A stretch of DNA of 64,000 bases from Shewanella sp. SNU WT4. Lineage in GTDB: Bacteria > Pseudomonadota > Gammaproteobacteria > Enterobacterales > Shewanellaceae. Location: positions 1,984,001 through 2,048,000 of the forward strand of contig NZ_CP041151.1 in NCBI RefSeq assembly GCF_006494715.1. Direction: 5' to 3'. The notes beneath the pieces were generated by a model. The model ran no database searches. It was given only the letters and a program-made list of their open reading frames with translations, and was not told the DNA's origin. Position numbers and translations under genes: made by a program. Below are positions 15,802 to 24,951 of the stretch, one piece after another (the stretch's first letter is position 1; every line of letters begins with the position of its first letter).

Positions 15802-17534
15802 TAGCTTCTCTCCGTTTTAGTTAACCACATGTCGTTCATTGCACCACCACGAATGAGCATAGGGTAAACGTGTTCGGTTTCATCGACACTGATATCAACA
15901 AATACCAACTTATCAGTTAACGATAAGGCGTGGGCTAACGCTGCTTCTAACTCATCAGGATGACTGACGGCGATTCCCACATGGCCATAAGCTTCGGCAA
16001 TTTTGGCAAAATTGGGCACAGAATCCATGTAGGAATGTGAGTGTCGGCCTGAGTAAATCATGTCTTGCCATTGTTTAACCATGCCTAAAAAGCGGTTGTT
16101 GAGGTTAATAATTTTCACCGGCGTGTCATATTGCAGCGCGGTGGATAGCTCCTGAATATTCATTTGAATCGAACCATCACCAGTAACACACACTACGGTT
16201 TCATTAGGCAATGCAAGTTTTACCCCCATGGCCGCGGGTAAACCAAAGCCCATGGTGCCAAGCCCGCCAGAATTTATCCATCGTCTTGGTTTATCAAATG
16301 GGTAGTAGAGCGCGGCAAACATTTGATGCTGACCAACATCGGATGTCACATAAGCATCGCCTTTAGTTAACTTGTATAAAGTCTCAATCACTTGCTGGGG
16401 CTTGATGCGATTAGTGCTGGTGTCATAGGCCAAACTATTGCGGCTACGCCAAGCATTAATCATTTGCCACCAGTCAGCCAAACGCTGTGGTGAGGCATTG
16501 GCTGCTAAGCTCACATCGGATGGCGCAGCTAATAGCGCTAACATTTGATCTAGTACTTGTTCGGCTGAGCCCACAATGGGGATATCAACCGCTATGGTTT
16601 TTGAGATGGACGATGGGTCAATATCGATATGCAAAATTTTGGCATTAGGACAGTATTTTTCAACGTTATTCGTGGTTCTGTCATCAAAGCGTACCCCTAT
16701 GCCAAAAATCAAATCGCTATTATGCATAGTCATATTGGCTTCATAACAGCCATGCATACCGAGCATGCCAACGGCGTTTTTATGAGTGCCGGGAAAGGCG
16801 CCTAAGCCCATCAAGGTGCTCACCACAGGAATATTAAGCAGTTCTGATAACGCCTTAATTTGGGCGCCGCAATCAGAGATAATAGCGCCGCCGCCTACAT
16901 ACAATACTGGCTGCTTAGCGGCGATGAGCGCTTGTAACCCGCGTTTTATCTGGCCTTTATGGCCCGATGTTGTGGGGTTATATGAGCGTAAAGAGACAGA
17001 TTCTGGGTAGTGATAAGGAAATAAATGTTCGGGACTTAAGCAATCTTTCGGTAAGTCGACCACCACAGGGCCAGGTCTGCCCGTCGCTGCAATGTAAAAG
17101 GCTTTCTTAATAGTTTCAGGGATGTCTTTAGGGTCTTTAATCAAGAAACTGTGCTTTACCACAGGGCGGGAAATACCAATCATGTCGCATTCTTGAAAGG
17201 CATCATTACCGATTAGATGACTGGGAACTTGGCCTGACAACACCACTAATGGAATGGAGTCCATATACGCTGTGGCTATGCCGGTAATCGCATTGGTAGC
17301 CCCAGGACCACTGGTGACTAATACCACACCAACTTTGCCGGTAGCACGGGCGTAACCATCAGCCATATGCACGGCCGCTTGTTCATGGCGCACCAGTATG
17401 TGTTCAATCGACGAGGCTTGGTGGAGCGCATCGTAAATATCGAGCACTGAGCCGCCAGGATAGCCGAAGATATGTTTAACGCCTTCATCAATCAGTGAGC
17501 GCACTATCATTGCTGCGCCAGAGAGCATTTCCAT
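15801..17534 (-). CDS. ilvI: Acetolactate synthase large (catalytic) subunit
   Basis: This thiamine-diphosphate enzyme joins two pyruvates, or pyruvate and 2-ketobutyrate, in the first common step of valine/leucine and isoleucine synthesis. The 577-residue length and motifs are typical: N-terminal [14 protein letters not shown] with the catalytic Glu in [16 protein letters not shown], and a C-terminal ThDP/Mg site [12 protein letters not shown]...[15 protein letters not shown] lies 6 bases before the ATG at 17534. It forms the ilvIH operon with ilvH. The leader upstream holds two hairpins but no obvious branched-chain-rich leader peptide, so classical attenuation is not evident. Confidence 0.96.
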   Translation of the reverse strand: MEMLSGAAMIVRSLIDEGVKHIFGYPGGSVLDIYDALHQASSIEHILVRHEQAAVHMADGYARATGKVGVVLVTSGPGATNAITGIATAYMDSIPLVVLSGQVPSHLIGNDAFQECDMIGISRPVVKHSFLIKDPKDIPETIKKAFYIAATGRPGPVVVDLPKDCLSPEHLFPYHYPESVSLRSYNPTTSGHKGQIKRGLQALIAAKQPVLYVGGGAIISDCGAQIKALSELLNIPVVSTLMGLGAFPGTHKNAVGMLGMHGCYEANMTMHNSDLIFGIGVRFDDRTTNNVEKYCPNAKILHIDIDPSSISKTIAVDIPIVGSAEQVLDQMLALLAAPSDVSLAANASPQRLADWWQMINAWRSRNSLAYDTSTNRIKPQQVIETLYKLTKGDAYVTSDVGQHQMFAALYYPFDKPRRWINSGGLGTMGFGLPAAMGVKLALPNETVVCVTGDGSIQMNIQELSTALQYDTPVKIINLNNRFLGMVKQWQDMIYSGRHSHSYMDSVPNFAKIAEAYGHVGIAVSHPDELEAALAHALSLTDKLVFVDISVDETEHVYPMLIRGGAMNDMWLTKTERS

Positions 17535-17601
17535 GTAAGACTCCTAAGTTACCGTATGGGTGAGCAGTAGCTTTAATAGGTGAGGGTAATCACGCTATTT
17601 G

Positions 17602-17656
17602 CAGCCTCTCCTGGCCGAGGGAGGCTGACTAGTCGAAGGGATCCTACTTTGACTAG
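17602..17656 (-). promoter_or_regulatory. Two hairpins in the ilvI leader
   Basis: One stem pairs CAGCCTC-CC (17602-17611) with GG-GAGGCTG (17619-17627). The other pairs CTAGTC (17629-17634) with GACTAG (17651-17656), with inner pairs. Both lie within 125 bases of the ilvI start. Neither is followed by a T-run. Further upstream on the minus strand, TTGAAA and TATGCT at a 16-base spacing could be the promoter. I see nothing else in the 17657-17842 gap. Confidence 0.4.
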
Positions 17657-17842
17657 GCTAAATTAGCTCAATAAAATTGAGCAAGATTTGAGCATACCAA
17701 TACATTTTTATATTTCAACCGCAAAGTGTAAATAAAGCGTTAACGTTAGTTATTTTCATTATGCGCGAATATGAAAGCGGCAAAGAATCGGGGGGCGTTA
17801 CTGCAATGATGGGGGCTATCGGATTGAGGGGGCACTAAGATA

Positions 17843-17872
17843 TAAAAAAACAGGTGACCTGAGGTCACCTGT
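17843..17872 (-). terminator. Rho-independent terminator of the serine transporter gene
   Basis: A 10-bp perfect stem ACAGGTGACC/GGTCACCTGT with a TGA loop is followed on the minus strand by about seven T residues. It lies some 90 bases past the stop. Confidence 0.85.
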
Positions 17873-17962
17873 TCATTGTTGCTATAGTCGTTACTAGCCG
17901 TTAATTGCTATCGATTATTCATGGCATCTATAAGCTTTGCTATCACGTGATAGCGCTTGCGA

Positions 17963-19255
17963 TTAACCCAGTAAAGAATACACGATAGCTGAGATAGCAA
18001 TTAAGCCAATCAGGGTAACAAAGACGTTGCTTATCTTACCGCTGTATTTACGCATCGCTGGCACTTTATGGATAGCGTACATAGGCATTAAGAATAAGAT
18101 GGTCGCAATAACTGGGCCGCCTAAGGTTTCAATAATCCCAAGAATTGATGGGTTTAACGTAGCGACTAACCAAGTCGTCACCAGCATGAAGCCCGCGGTC
18201 AGAGTGTTTAATTTCTCTGGCGCTATGCTCTTGCCGCGTTGACGCAATGACTTAACTACCATGCCGTTAAAGCCTTCACGGGCACCTAAATAGTGACCTA
18301 AGAAAGATTTAGTAATAGCCACAAATGCAATCACAGGCGCTAAATAAGCGATCACTGGGGTATTAAAGTGGTTAGCTAAATAAGACAGAATTGAAAGATT
18401 CTGCGCTTTTGCTTCGGCTAAATCAGCAGGAGATAAACTCAATACACAGCTAAATACAAAGAACATCACGGTAATAACCATCATGATATGTGCATACGCT
18501 AAGATTTTTGAGGTTTTCTGATCAACGATTTCATCACCATATTCCTGGCGCTTAGCCACCGCAAACGCTGAAATAATAGGTGAATGGTTGAATGAGAATA
18601 CCATCACAGGAATGGCTAACCATAAGGTCATCCAAATACCTGGGCCAGAATTATTAGCTACATGAATAGTATCAAGGAATGCGCTCTGCCAATGAGGGAT
18701 CAAATACAGTGCTAATAACATTAATACGGCAACAAATGGATAAACCAAGATGCTCATCACCTTGACTATCAAATGCTCACCAAATTTAACGATCGCCATT
18801 AAGCCAACAATCAGCACTAATGACAATAATGCACGCGGTGGGGCAGTCATTTGCAACTGGTTAGTGATGAAGCTTTCAACCGTATTGGTAATCGCCACAC
18901 TGTATACCAGCAAAATAGGATAAATGGCGAAGAAGTATAATAAGGTAATGATTTTACCCGCGCCAACGCCAAAGTGTTCTTCAACAACTTCAGTAATGTC
19001 GCCGTTTGGGTTTTTACCAGAAAGAACGAAGCGAGTTAATCCTCTATGAGCAAAAAAGGTCATAGGAAAGGCTAACAGCATCATGATGATTAACGGAATA
19101 AGTCCGCCGACACCAGCATTAATAGGTAAAAATAATACGCCTGCGCCTACTGCCGTGCCGTATAAACCTAACATCCACATAGTGTCAGACTTTTGCCATT
19201 GACTGGCTTGAGCAGGACTCATGACTTTAGCAGTCGTGTTTTGCGTTGAATCCAT
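17963..19255 (-). CDS. sdaC: Serine transporter of the HAAAP family, SdaC-like
   Basis: A 430-residue inner-membrane symporter with about 11 membrane segments. It is close to E. coli SdaC along its whole length: DTMWMLGLYGTAVGAGVLFL, FFAHRGLTRFVLSGKNPNGD, ITEVVEEHFGVGAGK and FSFNHSPIISAFAVAKR all match the serine branch of the hydroxy/aromatic amino acid permeases. It probably imports L-serine with protons, feeding a serine deaminase encoded elsewhere. GGAG lies 7 bases before the ATG. Single gene with its own terminator. Confidence 0.9.
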   Translation of the reverse strand: MDSTQNTTAKVMSPAQASQWQKSDTMWMLGLYGTAVGAGVLFLPINAGVGGLIPLIIMMLLAFPMTFFAHRGLTRFVLSGKNPNGDITEVVEEHFGVGAGKIITLLYFFAIYPILLVYSVAITNTVESFITNQLQMTAPPRALLSLVLIVGLMAIVKFGEHLIVKVMSILVYPFVAVLMLLALYLIPHWQSAFLDTIHVANNSGPGIWMTLWLAIPVMVFSFNHSPIISAFAVAKRQEYGDEIVDQKTSKILAYAHIMMVITVMFFVFSCVLSLSPADLAEAKAQNLSILSYLANHFNTPVIAYLAPVIAFVAITKSFLGHYLGAREGFNGMVVKSLRQRGKSIAPEKLNTLTAGFMLVTTWLVATLNPSILGIIETLGGPVIATILFLMPMYAIHKVPAMRKYSGKISNVFVTLIGLIAISAIVYSLLG

Positions 19256-19956
19256 TAGTGTTCTCCGAAAGTCGATAACCGACTTCTTAAATATCGTTTA
19301 TTAGTTCAAGACTATTGATTATTAGAATTACATATTCTGCGATTGCTATCCTTTGTAAAGTAAATGGCTGGTTATTAGCATTCACCTAACAATTTCTATT
19401 TTCCTTAATGAAATCAGCAGCAGTAATTTTCTATTTAGTATTACACCATCGTTATTGGTAAAAACTATAAAAATTAGGGCATATGTCTAATTATTTGATT
19501 GTTATTGGTGGTTAATGCTGTTGATGGTAGTTTGAGTGGATGTTGCGATTAAAATTAGTTGTAAATCAGGGTTTTACTGTGTTTTGAGCCGGCGTGAATA
19601 AAAAAGCCCCAAATTAATGATCAACTTGATTATTGTTGATAGATAACTGTTTACATTTAAAATGCGTAACCATCTGTTTTAAATGATAGTAATAATCACA
19701 TGGTTACTTATTTGTTATTTTCTATGGCGGCATCCATGTAATTCAGTCGTTGCTTATATGGCTGCTTATGGTTGCCAAAATTCAGCGATTGGTTGCCAGT
19801 AGTTAATATCCGGCGACTGTTGAAAAGCATGTTAATATTGGTGGTGAAATGTAATTTATTTGCTGCAGCGCTTATTTGATATCATTTTATTAACAGGGTG
19901 AAGCTTATTTGCACAGCGTGTATCTGTGACATGCATACTTAAGCATTATTTGGGCT
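19256..19956. other. Long gene-free stretch, 700 bases
   Basis: AT-rich sequence between the serine transporter and a small gene. I see no reading frame with a ribosome site, no RNA gene and no strong hairpin. It must contain the sdaC promoter. Confidence 0.4.
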
Positions 19957-19984
19957 TTGGACTCTGACTAAGCCTAGGTATAAT
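19957..19984 (+). promoter_or_regulatory. Sigma-70 promoter of the small Cys-rich gene
   Basis: TTGGAC (19957-19962), a 16-base spacer and a perfect TATAAT (19979-19984) lie about 30 bases before the next start codon. Confidence 0.65.
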
Positions 19985-20016
19985 GCAAACAGAATAGTGA
20001 CAAAGAGTATCCATCC

Positions 20017-20298
20017 ATGGATTTTACAGCCAAGAATCGAAGCCACGCGGCAAGTTTTGCTGAGCAACAACGCTTAATTAAGGAGGTGTTTTCAGGTAAG
20101 ACAGTATTGTGTCAGCATTGCCAGCAACCGTTGAAATTATTAGCGCCTGCTAAAACCACTCATAAAGCCAATAGTAAAATGAAGGCTAAGGGCACAAATA
20201 TCAGTAATCACACGGACAAGAATCCAACTAGCGATGCGCCTATTTATGGGATTCGTTGTCAGAAGACCTGTACCGATATTGAACTCGACTTTATCTAA
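20017..20298 (+). CDS. Small Cys-containing hypothetical protein
   Basis: A 93-residue protein with CQHC at residues 32-35 and a second pair in RCQKTC near the C-terminus. The two pairs are separated by a lysine- and asparagine-rich, probably unstructured segment. The arrangement could bind one zinc ion. I do not recognise the family. A well-formed sigma-70 promoter lies about 30 bases upstream, which supports expression, but the ribosome site is weak. The stop codon TAA is also the first three bases of a four-copy 14-bp tandem repeat, so changes in repeat number would leave the protein unchanged. Confidence 0.65.
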   Translation: MDFTAKNRSHAASFAEQQRLIKEVFSGKTVLCQHCQQPLKLLAPAKTTHKANSKMKAKGTNISNHTDKNPTSDAPIYGIRCQKTCTDIELDFI

Positions 20299-20351
20299 GT
20301 CTGGTTATCTAAGTCTGGTTATTTAAGTCTGGTTGTTTAAGTCTGGTTGTT
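20296..20351. repeat. Tandem 14-bp repeat, four copies
   Basis: Four adjacent copies of TAAGTCTGGTTRTY at 20296, 20310, 20324 and 20338, differing only at the last bases. The first copy supplies the stop codon of the preceding gene. Confidence 0.9.
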
Positions 20352-20381
20352 TAGGCGCCGTTCTTTAAGCTAGCTTATGTA

Positions 20382-20422
20382 AGCACTGATATGTAGGCAC
20401 TGATATTAAAGTACTGATATTA
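20382..20422. repeat. Second tandem repeat, about 14 bp, three imperfect copies
   Basis: Three neighbouring units containing RYACTGATAT start at 20382, 20395 and 20409. They lie 30 bases past the first array and have an unrelated unit sequence. Confidence 0.7.
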
Positions 20423-20451
20423 AAGCTGCGCTATTTGCGCATAGCTATTTG

Positions 20452-21609
20452 CTAAGTTTGATTAAGCCTTAAGTTAATAACTATGGCGACTAATATAACG
20501 CTCAACATCACAGGAAATAACCACAGTGAATGTGGAGCGATAGCGAGTAGTGGGCCGGCTAATGCGCCCACGCCAAATTTCAAGGTTCCCATCACGGCCG
20601 TTGCCGTACCACTATCTTCCTGAAAGCGTATCAACAGCAAAGCATCGCTATTTACCGACATTAAGCCAATACATAACATGATTGCTGGCACTAAGCACAA
20701 AATAGCCAGGATAGATGTTTGCACGCTGGCGACGACTAATAGCAAAGCAATGATCAATGCGCTGCCTGCTGCCCACTTAAGTATGGTTAATGACCCCAGT
20801 TTACCGACAATGCGAGTATTGATGAGGTTAGCGAGCATTAAGGAGCCGACATTAAGCGCAAATAATAAGGCAAACTTCTCGGCGCTGATCCCAAGGATGG
20901 CCATGTAAATCAAGGGCGCTGCCGTTAAATAAGTGAAAAACGCAAAGGATGACAGCATAGAGTTGGCAATGAGCGGCAACACCTTAGGGGTTGAAAATAC
21001 CCGTCGATAGCGGCCTAAATAACTAATAGGTTCTTTACTGCTAGCTGGCATGGCCGGCAAGTCCATTTTCCAGGTTAAGCCTAACAATATGGCGGTATAG
21101 GCAGATAGCAGAATAAAAATGGCGGGCCAGGTTGAAATATTGAGTAAACCTGCACCTATGGATGGCGCAATTAATGGCGCTACCATCATGATTAAGCTGA
21201 CATACGACATGCCTTTAGCCATTTGCGCGCCGAACAGCTGACGTATATAACCTGGAACCACCACTGTCGCGGCCGCGCCGAAAAATGCTTGCACAAATCT
21301 AAGCACTAAAAAATGACTAATATCGTTACTGATACTCAGTAATAAGCTAGTGATTAAAAAGCCGCTCAGCCCAAGGCGCAATATGTGGATACGCCCCCAT
21401 TTATCGGCTAATGGCCCAAGTAATAGCATGCCTGTCGCATATCCGGCTAAATATAAGCTCATACTGAGCTGCACTAGTCCAATGGAGGTGGATAGATTTT
21501 CTGCTATGGCAGGCATTGCCGGTAAGTACATGTCAATGGTTAACGGACTAATCGCGATAATCGCCGCGAGGAATAAAATTAACTGAGTATTTACCTTGGG
21601 AGAATTCAC
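20452..21609 (-). CDS. Bcr/CflA-family drug efflux transporter (MFS)
   Basis: A 385-residue, 12-helix major facilitator protein of the DHA1 drug-proton antiporter group. The opening ITIDMYLPAMPAIAE is characteristic of the Bcr/CflA branch. The motif-A loop between helices 2 and 3 reads GPLADKWGRIHILRLG, and motif C-like PGYIRQLFG follows. E. coli Bcr exports bicyclomycin and sulphonamides; the actual substrate here is not known. The start is a GTG at 21609 with GGAAAG just upstream. Transcribed alone, divergent from yegD. Confidence 0.88.
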   Translation of the reverse strand: MNSPKVNTQLILFLAAIIAISPLTIDMYLPAMPAIAENLSTSIGLVQLSMSLYLAGYATGMLLLGPLADKWGRIHILRLGLSGFLITSLLLSISNDISHFLVLRFVQAFFGAAATVVVPGYIRQLFGAQMAKGMSYVSLIMMVAPLIAPSIGAGLLNISTWPAIFILLSAYTAILLGLTWKMDLPAMPASSKEPISYLGRYRRVFSTPKVLPLIANSMLSSFAFFTYLTAAPLIYMAILGISAEKFALLFALNVGSLMLANLINTRIVGKLGSLTILKWAAGSALIIALLLVVASVQTSILAILCLVPAIMLCIGLMSVNSDALLLIRFQEDSGTATAVMGTLKFGVGALAGPLLAIAPHSLWLFPVMLSVILVAIVINLRLNQT

Positions 21610-21845
21610 ACACTTTCCATTTGACGTTGTTAAGCGATAACTGAGTGCTAAGAGTAACCTGCTATGGCGTGATTATCATTAAAAATTGACCTGAAAGAAA
21701 TTAGCTAATTCTCAGGTAGTTAAATGTCAGTTTTATATTGCCACGAGCAGTTTATGACAGACTTTTTCGCTTGCGCTTGTGATGGTTAACAGGCTTGTGC
21801 TAGTCTCTTGCCTTTTTTATCTCACCCCAAGAAGCGGAGCAAGTC

Positions 21846-23213
21846 ATGAAAGTCGGATTTGATTATGGCAGTGCCAATTGTGCTGTCGGGGTAATGGTAA
21901 ACGATGAGGTTAACCTTATCGATTTGACGGCAGGCAGTGCCTATTTAACCTCAACCTTATATGCCTGGGATAAAGACTTAATTGCTTTAGCTGTGTATCA
22001 AGGGTTACCGGTTAGTGCGCAAGCTGAGTATGCCGCATCGCGCAGCGCCGAATTATCGCGGGCGCGCCGAGCCTTGATTGATTTAGATTTACGCGCCGAT
22101 GAGACCTTAGTCTTTTTTGGCCAAGAGGCTATCAGTCATTATTTAGATTGCCCAGAAGATGGTTTTTATGTGCGATCGCCTAAATCCTTTTTAGGCGCGA
22201 GCGGTTTGCGTGTCGATCAAATCGCGTTGTTTGAAGACATAGTGACCTTAATGATGCGCAATATTTTGCAGTGCATCTATCAACAAACCGGTCAAAGCCC
22301 TAGTACTAACATAGATGCTGTGATTGGACGCCCGGTTAACTTTCAAGGGCGGGGCGGCGAAGACAGTAATTTGCAAGCCCAAGGCATTCTTGAGCGCGCC
22401 GCCATTCGCGCCGGTTTTAATAGTGTCGCCTTTTTGTTTGAACCTATTGCTGCCGGAATGGATTTTGAAGCGGACTTAAACAGCGATAAAACTGTGCTGG
22501 TGGTCGATATCGGCGGTGGTACCACAGATTGCTCTGTGGTGAACATGGGGCCACAGCGCCGCCATGAGCGCGAACGCGAGGCCGACTTTTTAGCCCACAC
22601 TGGTCAGCGTATTGGTGGCAATGATGTCGATATCGCGTTAGCTATGCATTCATTTACGCCACTGCTGGGCCGTGATGGTCAATTATCCACCGGCAAGCCG
22701 CTGCCAAGACACTTGTTTTGGAATGCGGTCGCAGTTAACGATGTGAGCGCGCAGCGAGACTTTATGTCGCTCAGTTGCCGCAAGATGATTGAAGATTTAA
22801 AGAAGGATGCACTGGATGTCGCATCCCTTGATTTACTACTCAAGGTGCAAAAATATCAGTTGGGATATCAACTGGTGCGTAGCGCTGAGCAAACCAAAAT
22901 TGGCTTATCGGAATCATCAGAGCAAAGTGTTGCCCTTGATTACTTAGCTAAAAATATGGCTACTCGCGTAACATCTCAAGACTTTAGTAACGCTACCGCT
23001 GACACCTTAGATAAAATTCAGCACTTAATGCTGGAAGCCATCACCAAAGCTGATACTCAGCCAGAAGTGATTTATGTGACTGGTGGTACTGCGCGCAGCC
23101 CAGTGATTTTTGAGCGTATTAGTGAGTGTTTCCCGGATTGTGAAATCGTGGTGGGCGATCACTTCGGCTCTGTGACTGCCGGCTTAACTCGTTATGCCCA
23201 GCAATGTTTTTAA
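21846..23213 (+). CDS. yegD: Hsp70-family protein YegD
   Basis: A 455-residue relative of DnaK that keeps the actin-like ATPase domain. The phosphate-1 loop (VGFDYGSANCAVGV), the connect/phosphate-2 region (VVDIGGGTTDCSVV) and the adenosine motif (YVTGGTARSPVI) are all intact. Unlike DnaK it lacks a substrate-binding domain and lid, as is normal for YegD. It is cytosolic; its client and role are not established. GGAG lies 6 bases before the ATG. Single gene followed by a tandem repeat and a strong two-way terminator. Confidence 0.92.
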   Translation: MKVGFDYGSANCAVGVMVNDEVNLIDLTAGSAYLTSTLYAWDKDLIALAVYQGLPVSAQAEYAASRSAELSRARRALIDLDLRADETLVFFGQEAISHYLDCPEDGFYVRSPKSFLGASGLRVDQIALFEDIVTLMMRNILQCIYQQTGQSPSTNIDAVIGRPVNFQGRGGEDSNLQAQGILERAAIRAGFNSVAFLFEPIAAGMDFEADLNSDKTVLVVDIGGGTTDCSVVNMGPQRRHEREREADFLAHTGQRIGGNDVDIALAMHSFTPLLGRDGQLSTGKPLPRHLFWNAVAVNDVSAQRDFMSLSCRKMIEDLKKDALDVASLDLLLKVQKYQLGYQLVRSAEQTKIGLSESSEQSVALDYLAKNMATRVTSQDFSNATADTLDKIQHLMLEAITKADTQPEVIYVTGGTARSPVIFERISECFPDCEIVVGDHFGSVTAGLTRYAQQCF

Positions 23214-23241
23214 TCGCTTATTGATTAGCGGCTTAATACTC

Positions 23242-23280
23242 TAGCGAACTAGCGAACTAGCGAACTAGCGAACTAGCGAC
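23242..23280. repeat. Tandem octamer repeat, TAGCGAAC x4 plus partial
   Basis: Four perfect 8-bp units (23242-23273) and a fifth degenerate unit lie about 30 bases past the yegD stop. Confidence 0.85.
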
Positions 23281-23370
23281 TTAAGAGCGTGGATCTGAAT
23301 GAATCTAATGAGCTGCGGCGAGTAAGACGATATTAATCACTGAGCTAAAAGCAACATAAGCGTTAACAGC

Positions 23371-23408
23371 AAAAAAAACCACAAGCCAAGGCTTGTGGTT
23401 TTTTTTTC
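23371..23408. terminator. Strong bidirectional terminator between yegD and the Dcu transporter
   Basis: An 11-bp stem AACCACAAGCC (23377-23387) pairs with 23390-23400 and is flanked by A8 on the left and T9 on the right. It can therefore end both convergent transcripts. Confidence 0.9.
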
Positions 23409-23441
23409 GCAATTATTTGCTATCAGCAAGTTAGGCCATCT

Positions 23442-24740
23442 TTACAGAACTAAATGCCCCAATATAAAACCAAATCCTACGGCTAGGCCGGTAGTTAGTA
23501 GGCCTGGGATCATAAAGGGATGATTAAATACTGCTTTACCTATACGGGTAGAACCTGTGTCATCCATTTCCACTGCAGCCAGCAAAGTTGGGTATGTAGG
23601 TAGCACAAATAAGGCTGATACCGCCGCAAATGAAGCAATCGCCGCCACTGGGCTTACGCCTAAGGCTAATGCCGCAGGCATTAATGCCTTAGTGGTGGCG
23701 GCTTGTGAGTACAAGAGCATAGCGGCAAAGAATAAGGCAATGGCCAGCATCCAAGGATATTGATTTAATAGTAAGCTTGCTGAGCTTTGAATATGTTCAA
23801 TATTGGCTTCAACAAAGGTTGCACCTAACCAGGCCACACCCATGACACAAATACAGGCGCACATGCCTGATTTGAAGGTGGCGGCACTACTGATTTTATC
23901 CGCATCGATTTTGCAGCGCCAAGTAATGAGGAGCGCCGCCGATAGCATAATGGCTATGATGGCATGATCGCGACTAAGTACCGGTTCGGTAATTAAACCC
24001 ACCACAGGTGATAACGCTGTGGCATAAAACATGATGAGGCCAATAGCGCCACAAAATATCAGTAATGAGCGTAGTGCAAAGGGTTGCTCGGGGGCATTTT
24101 GCTGTTGACGCTGCGCCACTTCACCACGGGCTAAGCGCTCTTGATAGACAGGATCGTCCTTTAACTCACAGCCTAAAAATTGTGTCACTAGCGAGGTGAG
24201 AAACACTGCGGTTAATGTCGAGCAAAAACAGATGAAGACTAAGGTAATATAATCAACGCCCTTAGGCTCAAGCAGACTAGAGAAGTACACCATAGCCGCA
24301 GACACTGGGGAGGCGGTAATGGCAATCTGCGAGGCAATTACGGCAATGGATAATGGACGAGATGGCCTTACGCCTTGCTCTTTAGCCACTTGCGCTATCA
24401 CAGGTAAAGTAGAAAAAGCGGTATGGCCAGTGCCAGCCAATAACGTCATAAAGTAGGTGACTAACGGCGCTAAGATAGTGATATGTTTAGGATGGCGTCT
24501 AAGTAAGCGCTCAGCGCGATTGACTAAATAATCCATACCTCCAGCCACCTGCATGGCTGCAATGGCAGATATCACCGCCATAATAATTAAGATGACATCC
24601 CAAGGGATATGCCCAGGTTGTACGCCAAGACAAGCAAGTGCCAGTACGCCAATTCCGCCAGCAAAACCTATGGCTACGCCACCAATTCTTGCTCCAATAA
24701 AAATTGACAATAAAACGATGGCAAGTTCAAGCCAAATCAT
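23442..24740 (-). CDS. Anaerobic C4-dicarboxylate transporter, DcuA/DcuB family
   Basis: A 432-residue inner-membrane protein with about ten hydrophobic segments. Signature regions are MIWLELAIVLLSIFIGARIGG at the N-terminus, AGTGHTAFSTLPVIAQVAKE in the middle and SQIAITASPVSAAMV. Dcu carriers exchange fumarate, malate, aspartate and succinate, chiefly for anaerobic fumarate respiration, which fits a Shewanella-like lifestyle. DcuA and DcuB cannot be separated by inspection. I start at the ATG at 24740 with GGAG 5 bases upstream; a TTG six codons earlier overlaps that site. Single gene. Confidence 0.9.
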   Translation of the reverse strand: MIWLELAIVLLSIFIGARIGGVAIGFAGGIGVLALACLGVQPGHIPWDVILIIMAVISAIAAMQVAGGMDYLVNRAERLLRRHPKHITILAPLVTYFMTLLAGTGHTAFSTLPVIAQVAKEQGVRPSRPLSIAVIASQIAITASPVSAAMVYFSSLLEPKGVDYITLVFICFCSTLTAVFLTSLVTQFLGCELKDDPVYQERLARGEVAQRQQQNAPEQPFALRSLLIFCGAIGLIMFYATALSPVVGLITEPVLSRDHAIIAIMLSAALLITWRCKIDADKISSAATFKSGMCACICVMGVAWLGATFVEANIEHIQSSASLLLNQYPWMLAIALFFAAMLLYSQAATTKALMPAALALGVSPVAAIASFAAVSALFVLPTYPTLLAAVEMDDTGSTRIGKAVFNHPFMIPGLLTTGLAVGFGFILGHLVL

Positions 24741-24951
24741 AGCGGCTCCAATGTTCAAAAATGAAGTGCTATTTTAGCGTAATTGAATATGAGGCGGGGT
24801 ATTAGTTAGGCGTAAACCTAGTTAATGTGGCTATTTGCCAACTAGCTCACGCAAGACTGGTGGCTTTTGTGATCTAGGTTGGCTTAAGGGGCTAGGTATG
24901 CGAGCATTGCTAAGACTCAATTACATGCCAAAGTAATTGGTAATGGCCCAA

